Shown piece by piece: positions 37,113-48,099 of a stretch of DNA of 64,000 nt. A program made the position numbers and the translations under genes. Where the stretch lies: assembly GCA_037074705.1 (NCBI GenBank), contig CM073590.1, positions 92,992,947-93,056,946 on the forward strand, given 5' to 3'. This DNA is from Zhengitettix transpicula (lineage: Eukaryota > Arthropoda > Insecta > Orthoptera > Tetrigidae). Each line of letters begins with the position of its first letter. Positions within the stretch are counted from its first letter, which is position 1. Under the pieces are notes generated by a model. That model saw only the letters and a program-made list of their open reading frames with translations. It was not told where the DNA came from and did no database searches.

Positions 37113-38076
37113 TGTAATATACACTAAATATGGGCTTTTTAAATGAAAGAATTCATAAAATTTACTAACAATAGATTTATTGTGGCAATAACTGAAACAA
37201 TTACAAATTTATACTATTGAATTTCTCAGGGTCTTCACTGGGTTTGATAATGGACAAATCAATAATATTTATAATCTTATCAACAACAAATTACAATTAA
37301 AAGCAATTTTTTTTCAATTAAGACAGAACGAATTTTATTTGAGAACGAAATTAAATTTAAAAAAATTGACTCTGATTAACAATTTTAATCAAAAAGAGAA
37401 CGAAATCTCACGGCTATCTTTCAATTACGTTTACATAATTAATAGTTTTTTTAATTATTACTCACGTCTGCCCAGCATTCCAGTATACCTTAAATTTTCG
37501 AAAACACTATTGCGGGGTTTTACACTGCTTAGAAGCAGATTCTACACCAAATTTTTAAGCCAAAATTTTATATGTCGTCAGGAACTCGGATGATCTTCCT
37601 TTCGTCATCTATTGTTGACCGCTCGCCCTAGGTGACTTCTGCGATTTGTCGATTGGGTAGTCTTTATTGTTCCGGACTTAAACCGAAACTTTTGCTATTT
37701 CTGGCCGGCTATGGAAACAAACACTGCTTTTTCTTAGCAGGTTTCGACGTTATACTTTTATGAATGTTTTACTTTGTCCTGCTAATTGCCAACCCTGTTG
37801 AATTCTCCTTCCAAAAACTTTTATACCTCTACGAGGTCTTTCCGTGAACTGTACCTCACCAAACCTTCCTGCGAACTGTCCTTCACCAAACCTTCCTGCG
37901 AACTGTAACTCTCGTTTCGCAATTTAGCGCACATACGCCATTTTGACGGACCTTCCGACAAAGGAACAGAGTCGGGTTTTTTTATTGTTGTTCCAAAGCT
38001 CCTGCCGCTACAAAGGATTTCTCAAACAATTTATATTTTTATGTTGAAATAATTAATGACATAATTATTTTATATA
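37113..38076 (-). repeat. LTR of the ATAT-targeting retrotransposon group, degraded right end
   Basis: Left edge TGTAATATACAC is preceded by ATAT (37109-37112). Read on the minus strand it contains the group's U5 phrase CAAACCCAGTGAAGACCC (complement at 37229-37246) and the ATGTAAACGTAATTGAAAGA block (complement around 37415-37435). It is homologous along its length to the LTR at 42516-43554, for example through AGGTATACTGGAATGCTGG, CATAGCCGGCCAGAAATAG and AATGGCGTATGTGCGC. The right edge, expected near 38076, has decayed and lacks a clear TGTAATG start. Confidence 0.75.
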
Positions 38077-39025
38077 ATTTCCACTGAAGTCCAGCAGATA
38101 CAAAGTGCGCACCGACGGAAACGAATTTGTTTCTGTAAACACCGCTATACGCCGGGAAGCGGGAGGGACAGTATTTTTTGTCCTGACAACGCTGTTGATG
38201 GTCACTGGGCAGTGAATGGCCATCCCAGATGTTGAGAAGGGGACAGTTACTTACGGGATGGCAAGAACGCTGGTTGGTAAAAAACGAGCGGGACGGACCG
38301 AGATGCGAATCTCATAGGACGTACACTTGGGGAAAAAACTACAGAAAGAAAGCCGGAGGCCACAACTGGCTGGCGACGGAGTTTTTTGGATGGTTGCAAG
38401 AAGAAGGGACGCGGCGCACTATTTTCCGGATAACAGCTGCATATTTCCGTAAGCAAATCCCGCGATTATCATTACCTTTCTTTAAAATCGTCAATTCATT
38501 ATGACTTGTTCGTTATCCACCGCGAGATTTTCAAATTGAAATGTGCGTATTTTGTTTATGTCTGGAAGAAATTTATAATATTTTGGTATAATTATGAAAC
38601 AAGATAATGTTAATAAATTCAAATAAATTTATACCAAAACAAATTAATAATAAAATTATAGTAATTTTTTCATTAAATCTGAGTCTCAATAAGGGACCTA
38701 ACCACAACAGTAATATTCCACGGTGACTATAGTTTTCACCGTTAAGTAATCTGAACTCAGCAGTGATCAAATATCTATCAATCTATCAAATGGTGTATCT
38801 TGACGTAAAACTCTGTGATGAACATTAAAGAGGGATAAATTTGATTCCGAACAGAGAAATATGTAGAGTAATATTTGGGTACATGTAAATGTTAGTCATA
38901 GTTCTGAACTGAATTTCAATTTTGTAGTATGTGATAATGTTGGCATTGTTGGCTACTCTTGTATACCGTAAACTATAAAGTTTCTTGTGGATGTCAGCTC
39001 AGTTTCTGACGTCATAAACTGCAGA
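38077..39025. other. Noncoding stretch with GC-richer block at 38.1-38.5 kb
   Basis: Between 38100 and 38480 the sequence is GC-balanced, with a 91-codon plus-strand frame (38229-38504) rich in R, K, W and G. I recognise no family; a transposon remnant is the likeliest explanation. After 38520 it is AT-rich and featureless. Confidence 0.35.
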
Positions 39026-39245
39026 TTACATCATAGAATGAGAACTTGAGGGTAACCTTGGAGACAAGTCATCCATCACTGGCGTCTTCCGTCGGCCTAA
39101 TTGCCACATTAACGACACATGAGAGGAACGGCAAGAAAGCGTTGCGCTCCTCGGACTTGTGGAAGGCGCCGCGCTGCTCCTGCTTTCAATTACCTCCATC
39201 GCAGCGGCTCCGCTGTCTGTCCGCAGATACATCATGTTGACAGGA
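39026..39245. other. GC-rich high-complexity island, candidate regulatory or exonic block
   Basis: CpG-containing, GC-rich sequence (CGTTGCGCTCCTCGGACTTG, GGCGCCGCGCTGCTCC) in an AT-rich context, bounded sharply on both sides. It contains TAATTG and TCAATTA homeodomain-type words. Open frames exist on both strands (for example minus 39026-39310) without a recognisable domain. Confidence 0.3.
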
Positions 39246-40640
39246 TGTGTTATTACAGTCGATGTTATCAGCAAATTTCCTCTCTTCTCGAGACAGGAAA
39301 TGATTCTCATAAATTAACCTATGCTAGTTAACTCCCGATTAATTTTGTCGCAACACCTTGAAAATATTTTTAAAAAGATGTGAATGAGAATTTTAGTAAA
39401 AGTATAGAATAATATTCCGTAGATAGTATGAATAGCCAATGCTGACAGTAGGTGGTTTGAGTCAGAATTAAACAGCAATAATAATAAAGTTGAATTACAA
39501 GCATAGATTTTAAATTTCCATGTAACGTACGATCAACAGCGAAAAACATGGAAGCTTATTTCAATACTTTATCTGACGGAATAGAATAACCAGCTAATTA
39601 TATACTCTGTTGATTTTTGTATAACTTCTTTAATTAAATCCAACTAATTTTTACACTATGTAAGAGTAAATTTTGCTAAGTTTTTGAATACCACATTTTG
39701 GTTATTTTTCAATTGAAGTAACCGAACAGTCAGCTTCCTTGAAACAGAAATTTTGTTCTTCCTATAGATTCACGTAGTAAACATACTATTCTATATATCT
39801 ATAAATCTGAAAGATTTGAAAAAACTGAAAAGGAATATATTAGAAATTCTTTCAAATACAAGGAAGGTTCGGGGTTTCAGAGAACTAAAGGGCGCTTCCT
39901 TTAACGACGTAAACTAAAAGTGGTCCTTCCAGGTAAAGCTCTAACCTGATAAACCAGCATTCTTGGAAACTGGAGGCTTTGGCAAATATTCGTTATCTTC
40001 CGTTATTTTCCGATTGTAGTATTTACAAAGATTTCTGCATAATAATGGCAGTAGAGGAAACGCGTATCCCAGAGAAGTTTGCTTCATTAGTAGAAAAGAA
40101 TAAAATAGTGGGGGAGTTGGGGTTTATGAAATGGAGAACAATTGTTGAGTTGAAGCTCGGAATTGAGAAGAGCAGTGAAGGAGAACACTCGAATTTGGGC
40201 AATGAATGAGAGAGTCGTTGTAAGAGAGAACAGTCATCTTTCGAACCGATAAAGTTAGTCTCACGGAACGAGACGAGTCCAACTTGGTGGTTCTTTGGCC
40301 GCAACTGAACGAGACGGAGTCCAATTCTGCAAGAAGATCAAGGTCCTGTCCCCCTCCCTTCCGATCGGAGAAACTAGCCGCTAAGTGAGACTACTGGCAA
40401 GTACGGTACCTAGTGATACAGTCAAAAATAATTATTTCAAATTTCCATCCCATTAATATCTGCAGAAGAAGAGATTCAGTAAGTTACCGGAGATTTTTTA
40501 TAAATCAAATTTAAAATTTATTAATTTATTATATATATTTCCTTTATATATTGGGTTAAATAAATAGTTAATAGATGTTACAGTAATAGTCTCATTTTTA
40601 CATATCAATTATTCCAAAATCCCTTGTATAACTTAACATA
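39246..40640. other. Noncoding stretch
   Basis: AT-rich up to about 39960, then a slightly more complex block (39980-40400) with overlapping short frames on both strands and no domain. Confidence 0.4.
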
Positions 40641-41690
40641 CCAGAAAAGTTGGCACGGATCGTGAAGTTGCCTTTGAGGTGAAACAGGGTTTGAAACAAG
40701 AAGATGGGCTGACTCCACCACTGCTTAAACTGACACTGGAATCAGTGATCAGGAAACTAAGGGTGGACACTGCTCAATTAGTTGGATATGCGGACGTCAT
40801 TTAATGTGACGAGACGAACAACAGGAGCAGTTAAATAAGTTCATGAAGAACTGAGTTGAGCAGGTAAGGTGATTGGAACATAAGTCGATGAACAAAACTC
40901 GAAGGTTATGGCGCAGGCTCGGAGCAGGAGACACAAAACTGAGGACAGCAAAGGACTTCAAATGTATTGGTATTCATTTAACCAACAAAAATGAGGAAAT
41001 GATAATCTCAGGCAAGATTACAGGCTGCCAATAGATAATATTTTTATTTTATTTTTTTATTTAAATATTATGGCCGCATCAACAGTACCTAAAATTAGCG
41101 ACCTTCTATCTAGTGATACATAAACTAGTTCTGTTTGATCATATAATAGTTACTATTATCAGATATATGTTGTCAGCTGGGCTTCATTTATGTACTTCAG
41201 GAGATCCCGGATCGCACTGACATTGGCACAGAAATCTTCTTGCGAGTAGTCCTTAAGGGCCTTCTTCGGATATCTTTACACTTCCTACATTCGAGAATGA
41301 TGTGCTGAACAGTGAGGAACTTGTCGTACACCTCCCAGATGGGCTTGTCTGAGATCATGTTGCGCAATATCCAAAATAGGGATGACAACCGATGGTTAAA
41401 GATAATGCTTCATAAAAATCTCAAACGCAGTATCCTGGTGTACGGAAGTGAAGCGTGGATACTCTCAAAGAGGAAAGATCGACTTTATTGTAAGTAAAAT
41501 CCTGAGGTATAATAAATATAGAAATGTACCTTTGTCACATATGATTCGGGTTAAGAGACTTAAATGGTCGAGCCATCTAATGAGAATGGAAGAACACCGA
41601 GTCCCCAAAGAAGGTGTTCTCAGGAGATTTTGGAGAAAGAAGGCCTGCGGGAAAGCCACGCATTAGGTTGGAAAATGGAGTGGGGCAGTA
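40641..41690 (+). mobile_element. Decayed LINE reverse transcriptase fragment, interrupted by another LINE tail
   Basis: The first part (about 40660-40800) translates to FEVKQGLKQEDGLTPPLLKL followed by TLESVIRKLR and QLVGYADVI. This is the RT palm GxxQGDGLAPxLFNLxLExVIRxL block and then the YADD box with one Asp lost. After an insertion, the second part (about 41400-41660) reads LKRSILVYGSEAWILSKRKD, then RVKRLKWSSHLMRMEEHRVP: the RPxxxYGxEAW and RLxWxGHxxRM blocks downstream of the palm. Stops and frameshifts are frequent. Confidence 0.75.
41036..41399 (-). mobile_element. Nested 3' fragment of a second LINE
   Basis: On the minus strand a frame gives IWEVYDKFLTVQHIILECRK followed by CKDIRRRPL. 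This is the C-terminal knuckle region (CxxCxxxLTVxHILxECPxYxxxR) of Jockey- or I-type LINEs with its cysteines partly lost. An A-rich tail (T/A-rich on the plus strand, 41040-41063) lies at its 3' end. AGATAAT occurs at 41033-41039 and at 41400-41406 on either side, compatible with a 7-bp target-site duplication. It splits the older LINE. Confidence 0.6.
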
Positions 41691-42443
41691 TGCAGTAATA
41701 CTGTACTGCACTCCAAAATCGAACAGAAAATATATATTTGCTCATTTAAGCACAGGATCAATATATTTCATAACGTCCCCATAAATTTGTATTAGCTTCT
41801 TATTCAACGTCTGGCCCCTTTTTCACTGCCAAATCGGCGGTATTGTTGCTGCAGGTTAATGGAAATGTTCTAAGGAGAGAAAGGGTTCAGATTGTACTCG
41901 CTATGTGAAAGACAATTAGTCACTGACCTCAAACAAAGAACACCTAGATGGCTAATTTGGTGACACCAATTGATCGGACATTGGGAAAAGAATGAGGATG
42001 GCAGCTCTGGACCTGAATAAAAATTTTGATTGTAGGAGGATAGAAGGAGAAGCGTGTGGCGTGGCATGTAACGACAGAGGTTTCAAAAATGCTCCAGTGA
42101 ACCAGAGTTTATGTGCAGAAAGAAGAGGATGTGTAGAGGTCGGAGAAAGATGTGTATGTGTTACTGAGATTATGTGTAAATGTCGGAGATAGAGGAAGGA
42201 AAGAAAACCCGAGATTCCGAAGTTTACCTACGCGACAACTTGCTTGCCAAAATCAACATCAGCCGTTGCACTAGCTGCTGTTCCGTCCTGTATGCAGTCG
42301 CAAGGAAAAACTACACGTGTAAGATGTGTGAATATATGTATATAATTTCTAACCATCTGTTTAAAATGATGTTTTATTATGGGTTTTATATATTTTATAC
42401 GTAGGTCAATTGTTATCTTATTTAATTTCATATCAATTATAAA
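41691..42443. other. Noncoding stretch
   Basis: Short frames only (for example 41992-42192 plus, cysteine-containing but without recognisable pattern). No repeat recognised. Confidence 0.4.
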
Positions 42444-42493
42444 AATATTTTCTTGGCAATATATATATATATATATATTGCCAAGAAAATATT
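42444..42493. repeat. Perfect 50-bp palindrome around an (AT)n core
   Basis: Arms AATATTTTCTTGGCAAT (42444-42460) and ATTGCCAAGAAAATATT (42477-42493) are exact reverse complements flanking a self-complementary (AT)8. It would extrude as a cruciform. It sits immediately left of an (AT)n tract and an LTR. Confidence 0.95.
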
Positions 42494-42515
42494 ATATATA
42501 TATATATATATATAT

Positions 42516-43554
42516 TGTAATGCCAATTCATTAGTACATTATAATTTGAACATAAAAATTTAAATTGTTTGAGAAACCGGCAGGAGCTTCTGAAACTACA
42601 ATAGAAAAGCCTAGCTCTGTTCCTTTGTCGGAAGGTCCGAAAATGGCGTATGCGCGCTAAAATGCGAGACGATAGTTCAGTTCGCAGGAAAATATTGTGA
42701 GGAGCAGTTCGCGGAAAGACATCGTCAAGGTATAACTGTTAGTTGGAGGAGAATTCAACAGGGTAGGCGATTAGAATTTAACAGAGTTGGTTGGTGCCTG
42801 GACATTTATGAGGACAAAGTAAAACATTCACGAAAGCATAACGTCGAAACTTGCTAAGTAAAAGCAGTTTTGTGTCCATAGCCGGCCAGAAATAGTAAAA
42901 TTTCAGTTTGAGTCCAATGCAGTAAATACTGGCAAATCTACAAACCACGGAATTCACCTAAGGCAAGTAGTCAACAGATAGCTGACATCCGAGTTCCTGA
43001 CATCGTATAAATTTTGGCTAGAATCAGTGTAAAGTCTGTGAATTTTAGAATCAGTGTAAAATCCCGCAATAGTGTATTTCGATAACAAAAGGTATGCTGG
43101 AATGCTGGACAAATGTGAGTATCAAAATACAAAATATTTAATTATGTAAACGTAATTGAAAGATAGAAGTCAGAATTCGTTCTCCGTTTAAATTTTTAAT
43201 TCGATCTAATCTCTTTATTTCTTAATTTCGTTCTCATTTTAAATTTCGTTCTAGTTTAATTGTCAAGTAAATTTCATTTCTTTTAATTGTGATTTGTTTG
43301 TTAATAAGATTTTTTTAAACATAATTAATGTGTCCATTATCAAACCCAGTGAAGACCCTCAGATCTAATATTTTAAATTTGTAATTGTTTTAAATTATTG
43401 CCGCAATAAAAATATTGTTAGTAAAGTTCATTGATCTTTTCATTTAATAAAAAGCCAACCATTTGATTATAACATTTTGACGCTTAACGTGAGGTAATCT
43501 CTTTAAAACTCTTTAAATTCATTTAATTAAAGCTCATTTATTTTAATTGTTACA
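42516..43554 (+). repeat. LTR of the ATAT-targeting group, with PBS-like unit inside its 3' end
   Basis: It starts TGTAATGCCAATTC and ends AATTGTTACA, with ATAT on both sides (42512-42515 and 43555-43558). It carries CAAACCCAGTGAAGACCC at 43341-43358 and ATGTAAACGTAATTGAAAGA near 43145. A first possible terminus GATTATAACA ends at 43474 and is followed at once by TTTTGACGCTTAACGTGAGG, a primer-binding-site-like sequence. About 60 further bases lead to the second terminus. Because ATAT flanks the outer boundaries, I favour a solo LTR that has absorbed a PBS unit. A 5' LTR plus leader truncated at that point is the alternative. Confidence 0.78.
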
Positions 43555-43560
43555 ATATAT

Positions 43561-44474
43561 TGTAATAAACAGATTAAAAAGGACTACAAATGGCTGTGGC
43601 TAAATAAAAAGATTTATTTGAAAACAATTAAACAAAATTTATTATCAATTTAAATACAATAATAATTACACAACTAATATTTGGAATCTCAGGGTCTTTA
43701 TCTGGGCTTGATAAATGGGTGAACTTTATACAATCATCATAATTACATTTAGCTTTTTATTGAAGTTAATTCGTCTGAACCTCGACGAATTTTGTTGCGG
43801 ACGAAAATAAGATTACAGATTGAATTTAAATTAACTAACTAAACAATTAAAGAAGTGAATAATTAAAGAAAAGAAATAATTAAAGAACGATCTGACGTAT
43901 CTTTTAAAAAAAGGTTTACAATAAATTTTAGAGTTTTCTACTTACGGCCGCCCAGGTCTCAATTTTGGGTTTTCTGTGCACACGGTTTGGGGATATCACT
44001 GATTCTACTAATCAAAATTTGAACACTCGGTAGCTGCTCTGGATCTCTGCTATTCCGGAACCTGGATTATCTCATCAGCTAGTTTCGGACGTCGGTCTCC
44101 TCGAAGTCTCTCGATGTTAAAATTAGTTCAGTTTGTGAAGCAAACTTCTGCTTCCAAACTGCGATTTTATAAGTCTCTCGGTCAAACTGTTTATTTGCGT
44201 TTTATTTAAACTATTATATCTCGCCGTTGATTAACAAAACTTTTTATACTGCAATTTTTCTGAATGGATATCTGCCCGCATCTGTGTATGCCGTCCAACT
44301 AACTGTTTCGCTTCTCCTCGTTGACTGCTTGTTCGTCTCGTAGATTTTGAGCGCGTACCATCTTAACAATGCCTCTTTGTGTCGCCGCCTGTGTTGCGGT
44401 GTATGCTTTATATACTCTAATAATGAGTCCTTTACTTTCCAATTATAATAATGGATTAATTACTAATTACTACA
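43561..44474 (-). repeat. Solo LTR of the ATAT-targeting group
   Basis: On the plus strand it starts TGTAATAAACAG and ends TAATTACTACA, flanked by ATAT on both sides (43557-43560 and 44475-44478). It has the complement of the U5 phrase, with changes, at 43692-43710, and GATCTGACGTATCTTTTAAA near 43890, the counterpart of the GTAAACGT/AGATAG block. It lies only 6 bases from the preceding LTR and in the opposite orientation. Confidence 0.82.

Positions 44475-44528
<54 letters not shown>
44475..44528. repeat. (AT)n microsatellite between two LTRs
   Basis: Almost pure AT dinucleotides with one AC interruption. It appears to be the original target tract into which flanking elements inserted. Confidence 0.95.
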
Positions 44529-44531
<3 letters not shown>

Positions 44532-45553
44532 AATAAACTCCTATTATTATGAATTCATTTAATTAGATTTTAAATGAAGATGAGCCTTACGTTGAGGCGC
44601 CAAAGTTTTAATAAACAAATTAAATTAGATTTTAATTTTAAATGTAGACAAACCCCACGTTGCGGTGCCAAACTGTAATAGTCATTATTATTTATAAATT
44701 TATTTAATTGAACACAAACCCACGTTGGATCATAAATTTATAAACAAATTAAAAGTTACAATGAAAGGATTGAAATGAAAACAAGAATTTAAAATATAAC
44801 AAAACTTATTTAATAAAACAAATTTCTATCTCAGTTGAAATTTTAGAAGCTGATATTGTTGTGCCACAGCTTAATTTTCAGGGCCGCATATTGGGCCTCC
44901 AATAAATATAGTTACAAAATGAAAATTTAAATCTTATAATGGAAAATATTCCTGACTCAAATAATTGTTATTTTAAATGAAATGATTGAAATTCGAAATC
45001 TGACGATAATTATTATTTACACTATGATGTTTACAATTAATAAAATTGATTTTTGTCTACTTTACCCTTATCTGTTAATCTAGATCTCAATTGATTTTTT
45101 TAAACACATAACAAAAAGGCCATATTACACTGAATTTAAAGATATTTAGTTTTCAAACATAAATCACATTCTGCTCCTAACTGTTGATAACGTTGTTTGA
45201 ACAATCACCGTTGATATCTTTGTTCTCTAAAACTATGACAATTGCATGAACTTGGCAATAGACGAAATATTCCAAACTGCCGACTTGCAATTCCAAAACC
45301 CGGGGACTTTTAATATAACATTTCTCTTCTTCCTAATCACACTTGCTCAATCATGCATGGTACAGGAACTCTGAATACGAGCTGCTCCTCAAAACACCTT
45401 TTGCCATCTTGTCCAAGAAACTCTGAATTCTCAAGTTCCGTACGTCTCAGTGCTGTCTGAGGCCACAATGTAACTCTAGCAAGCAAGCAAGCATTATAGG
45501 CTTCATATTCTTGTAGACAATCTAAGCTATAATGAAATGGCCTCATATTTACG
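44529..45553 (-). repeat. LTR-like block with a ladder of PBS-like units at its 3' end
   Basis: The left edge TGTAATAAACTCC abuts the (AT)n tract. On the minus strand the 3' end contains successive PBS-like words: CCAACGTGGG (about 44717-44732), TTTGGCACCGCAACGTGGGG (44653-44672, just after TATTACAG) and TTTGGCGCCTCAACGTAAGG (44585-44604), before the final TTTATTACA. GAAATCTGACGATAATT near 44997 and GGGCCGCATATTGGGCC at 44881 are degenerate forms of the group's internal motifs. The far end GTAAATATGAGGCC (minus strand, near 45553) resembles the TGTAATAATATGAGGC start of the 58-kb LTR, so this is that subfamily. The right edge is not flanked by ATAT and is uncertain. Confidence 0.65.
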
Positions 45554-48099
45554 CCGCCGATAATGAAAATAGTAAAATTTTGTTTATTAAATAATTACAT
45601 ATTCGTAGTTTCCTCAATATATTGTGGTAATTAAAAGGAAAATCATTAATTAATAAACAAAAATTTGGACTCGCATTGTTAGCGGCAGAAAATACAAGTT
45701 GTACACAAGAATGTGGCAAGAATGCCATGTTTGTGATGATTGTAGGTTGTTGACTTGCTAGAAGCGGTGTGATCTTCAGTCGAAGTGGAAGTACAGCTAT
45801 AAACAGACGTAAAGTAAAAAAATCCAGAAAGTGTCTGGATACATGTAGTACAACAGCTAAAACAGTTGGAACAGTCTTTTTTACAAGTTGCAGTTTGCGA
45901 GATAAATACATAAATATTCAACGCTAAACATTTTGAGTGCAGAGTCTAAATTATTCTATTCGTGATTTATTATTGAACACGAGCAATATTAAATAATTGT
46001 AGATATTTTTATGACCATTATTGCATTTATTTTGGATAATAAAATTAAATTTAAATGAGAAGTGTTAATACTTTAAATTTTAACAAAAATTTTATCTCTA
46101 TTGAATATATTTGCTAACTTTCATTATATTATATAATAATATAATTATATATTATATTGATATTTTGGTATTATTAATTGCTGTAAGTTTAATTTTGACG
46201 AATAATAAATTTAATTAAATTGATAATTACAAGAGCATACACAAAATTGTTATGTGTATGTGTAAACGTATCTTATTCATGTAATGGATACATTGAAATT
46301 GTGAGAACCAGTTTATAAGAGAATCGTGAAATGTTCCGAACAAAGTCTCAATTTCAATGATGGTGTTTCCCTAGTAGGCTCATCGGATTAGAGAAACTAT
46401 TGAGTGTATTATCACACATCAGAGTGGGTAACTTGTATTTAAGGTGATATTATCGTAAGTTGTTTGATGATACAGGAGGTTGAGACCTATATTGTTCTCC
46501 GTGAATCACGCCTCACAAGGCTGCTTTCGAAAGCTCATCAAGGATGCCTACAAGCTTTTTTGATACGGGATAACACCATAAAGTGATTACGTGTAAAGGG
46601 ACAAATATTCACTCAGAGTAGAAACCGTTTATATTTACGTAATTTCCATTAAACGTGTGAGGACAGAAGGTACAACGTTAATGTAATTGTACTGCGGTAT
46701 TTACTCATAGATACTTTCACTAAGAGGAGAAGCATCAAGATAGCGTTAGAAAATAGAGAATCTTTTGTTGAATTCAAATTTTCCAAAAATTGTTGAGAAT
46801 TATAATCATAAGGAGTCATCATTACATCCAATTAGTTTATTTTACAGTTTAAATATTTTTCACGTGAATCTACTATACTAATCTAATTAAATACGTACAC
46901 CTATTGTTTTGGTATCAAGGATACCTATAAACGCATTTTCGTTTGTACACGAGAAATTCAATTAGTTCAAAACCTAGCTTGATGAGTTGATTAAAAATTC
47001 AATTAAAGGTTTCTGTATTTGAGAGCAAATTCTCCGTTATAACTCCCTCAATTTCCGTATCTCTCTACTACAAATTGTACACGTAGTCTCTCTTTCTCTC
47101 GCTCTCTTCCCGTCTCTTTCGTACACGCACACACATAACAAATTACAAAGACAAATGTTCATATTTAAACTTAATTTACAATTTCTTACTCTTATAGGTA
47201 CGTAGTCTATTTCCGTTTTCCACCTTAGGTAGTATTCACAAAACATTTAATTTACTGTGCACAACAAAGTTTTCCAAGTATTTACTGAAGTTTACACTAA
47301 AGTGGAGGAAGATAATCGTTGCTCGGAAATACTACTTTATGGGAAAATAAAAATAACACCAACAAGAAAGAAGAAGGCAAAAAGCGGAAGAACATCGAGT
47401 TACGATGGGCGTAGTACACGTTTTATTAACTGCTTACCGTTTACAGCTGTCCCGTAAATTCGTCTTTACTACGAAGAGTTACGGAACAGAACTATAGGAA
47501 GCCCGGTCCAAACTGCTCCTTAATGATAGCTTTGTCTTCCGACATTTTCTTTATTGTACTTTACCAACGCCATATGATAAAATATTATAACGGATACAAA
47601 TCTTTGCCGGCTTAGTCCTGGACTTAAAATAAATTTTTTAAAAGTAAATAACCTTAAAATTCGTTTTAGTATAACTGTACTATTCAAAATGTTTTGAATA
47701 ATATTTTAAGTTTATCTAAAAGGATCCCTTTGGATTTATGATTAAAATTGATGAACATTTACAAAAAATATATTACTTCATAATTTTTGGTTATTTTGGT
47801 ATAATATTTATTAAAAATAAGTGTAACATTTCAAGTTGAACGTAAAATTTAAAAAATGCAAATATTGCATATGCATATTTTAAAATCGATTTAGAATTAA
47901 TCAAAGCCATAAGATGTGGTGCCAATCTAATGTAATAACCAATTAGGGAAATCGAAGTTCTTTAAACAATTCATTAAAACTGAAATATTAACTATTGACG
48001 GATGATAAATGAAATAATTACTAACAAATCAAACTTTAAACACAGAAAATTAATTACAATTTAAATTTAACTAGTTTTTATACACTAATTTGATACATG
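45554..48099. other. Noncoding stretch
   Basis: AT-rich. The 120-codon and 80-codon minus-strand frames at 45549-45921 overlap in two frames and lack domains. A pyrimidine-rich run TCTCTCTTTCTCTCGCTCTC lies at about 47087-47106. No supportable gene. Confidence 0.4.

Noticed and set aside
41992..42192. Cysteine-containing 66-codon frame resembling a small secreted peptide
   Set aside because: No signal peptide and no regular cysteine pattern; it lies next to decayed LINE sequence.
45549..45921. Pair of overlapping minus-strand frames (120 and 80 codons), the second cysteine-rich
   Set aside because: They overlap in two frames, neither has a patterned cysteine spacing or signal peptide, and the region is otherwise featureless.
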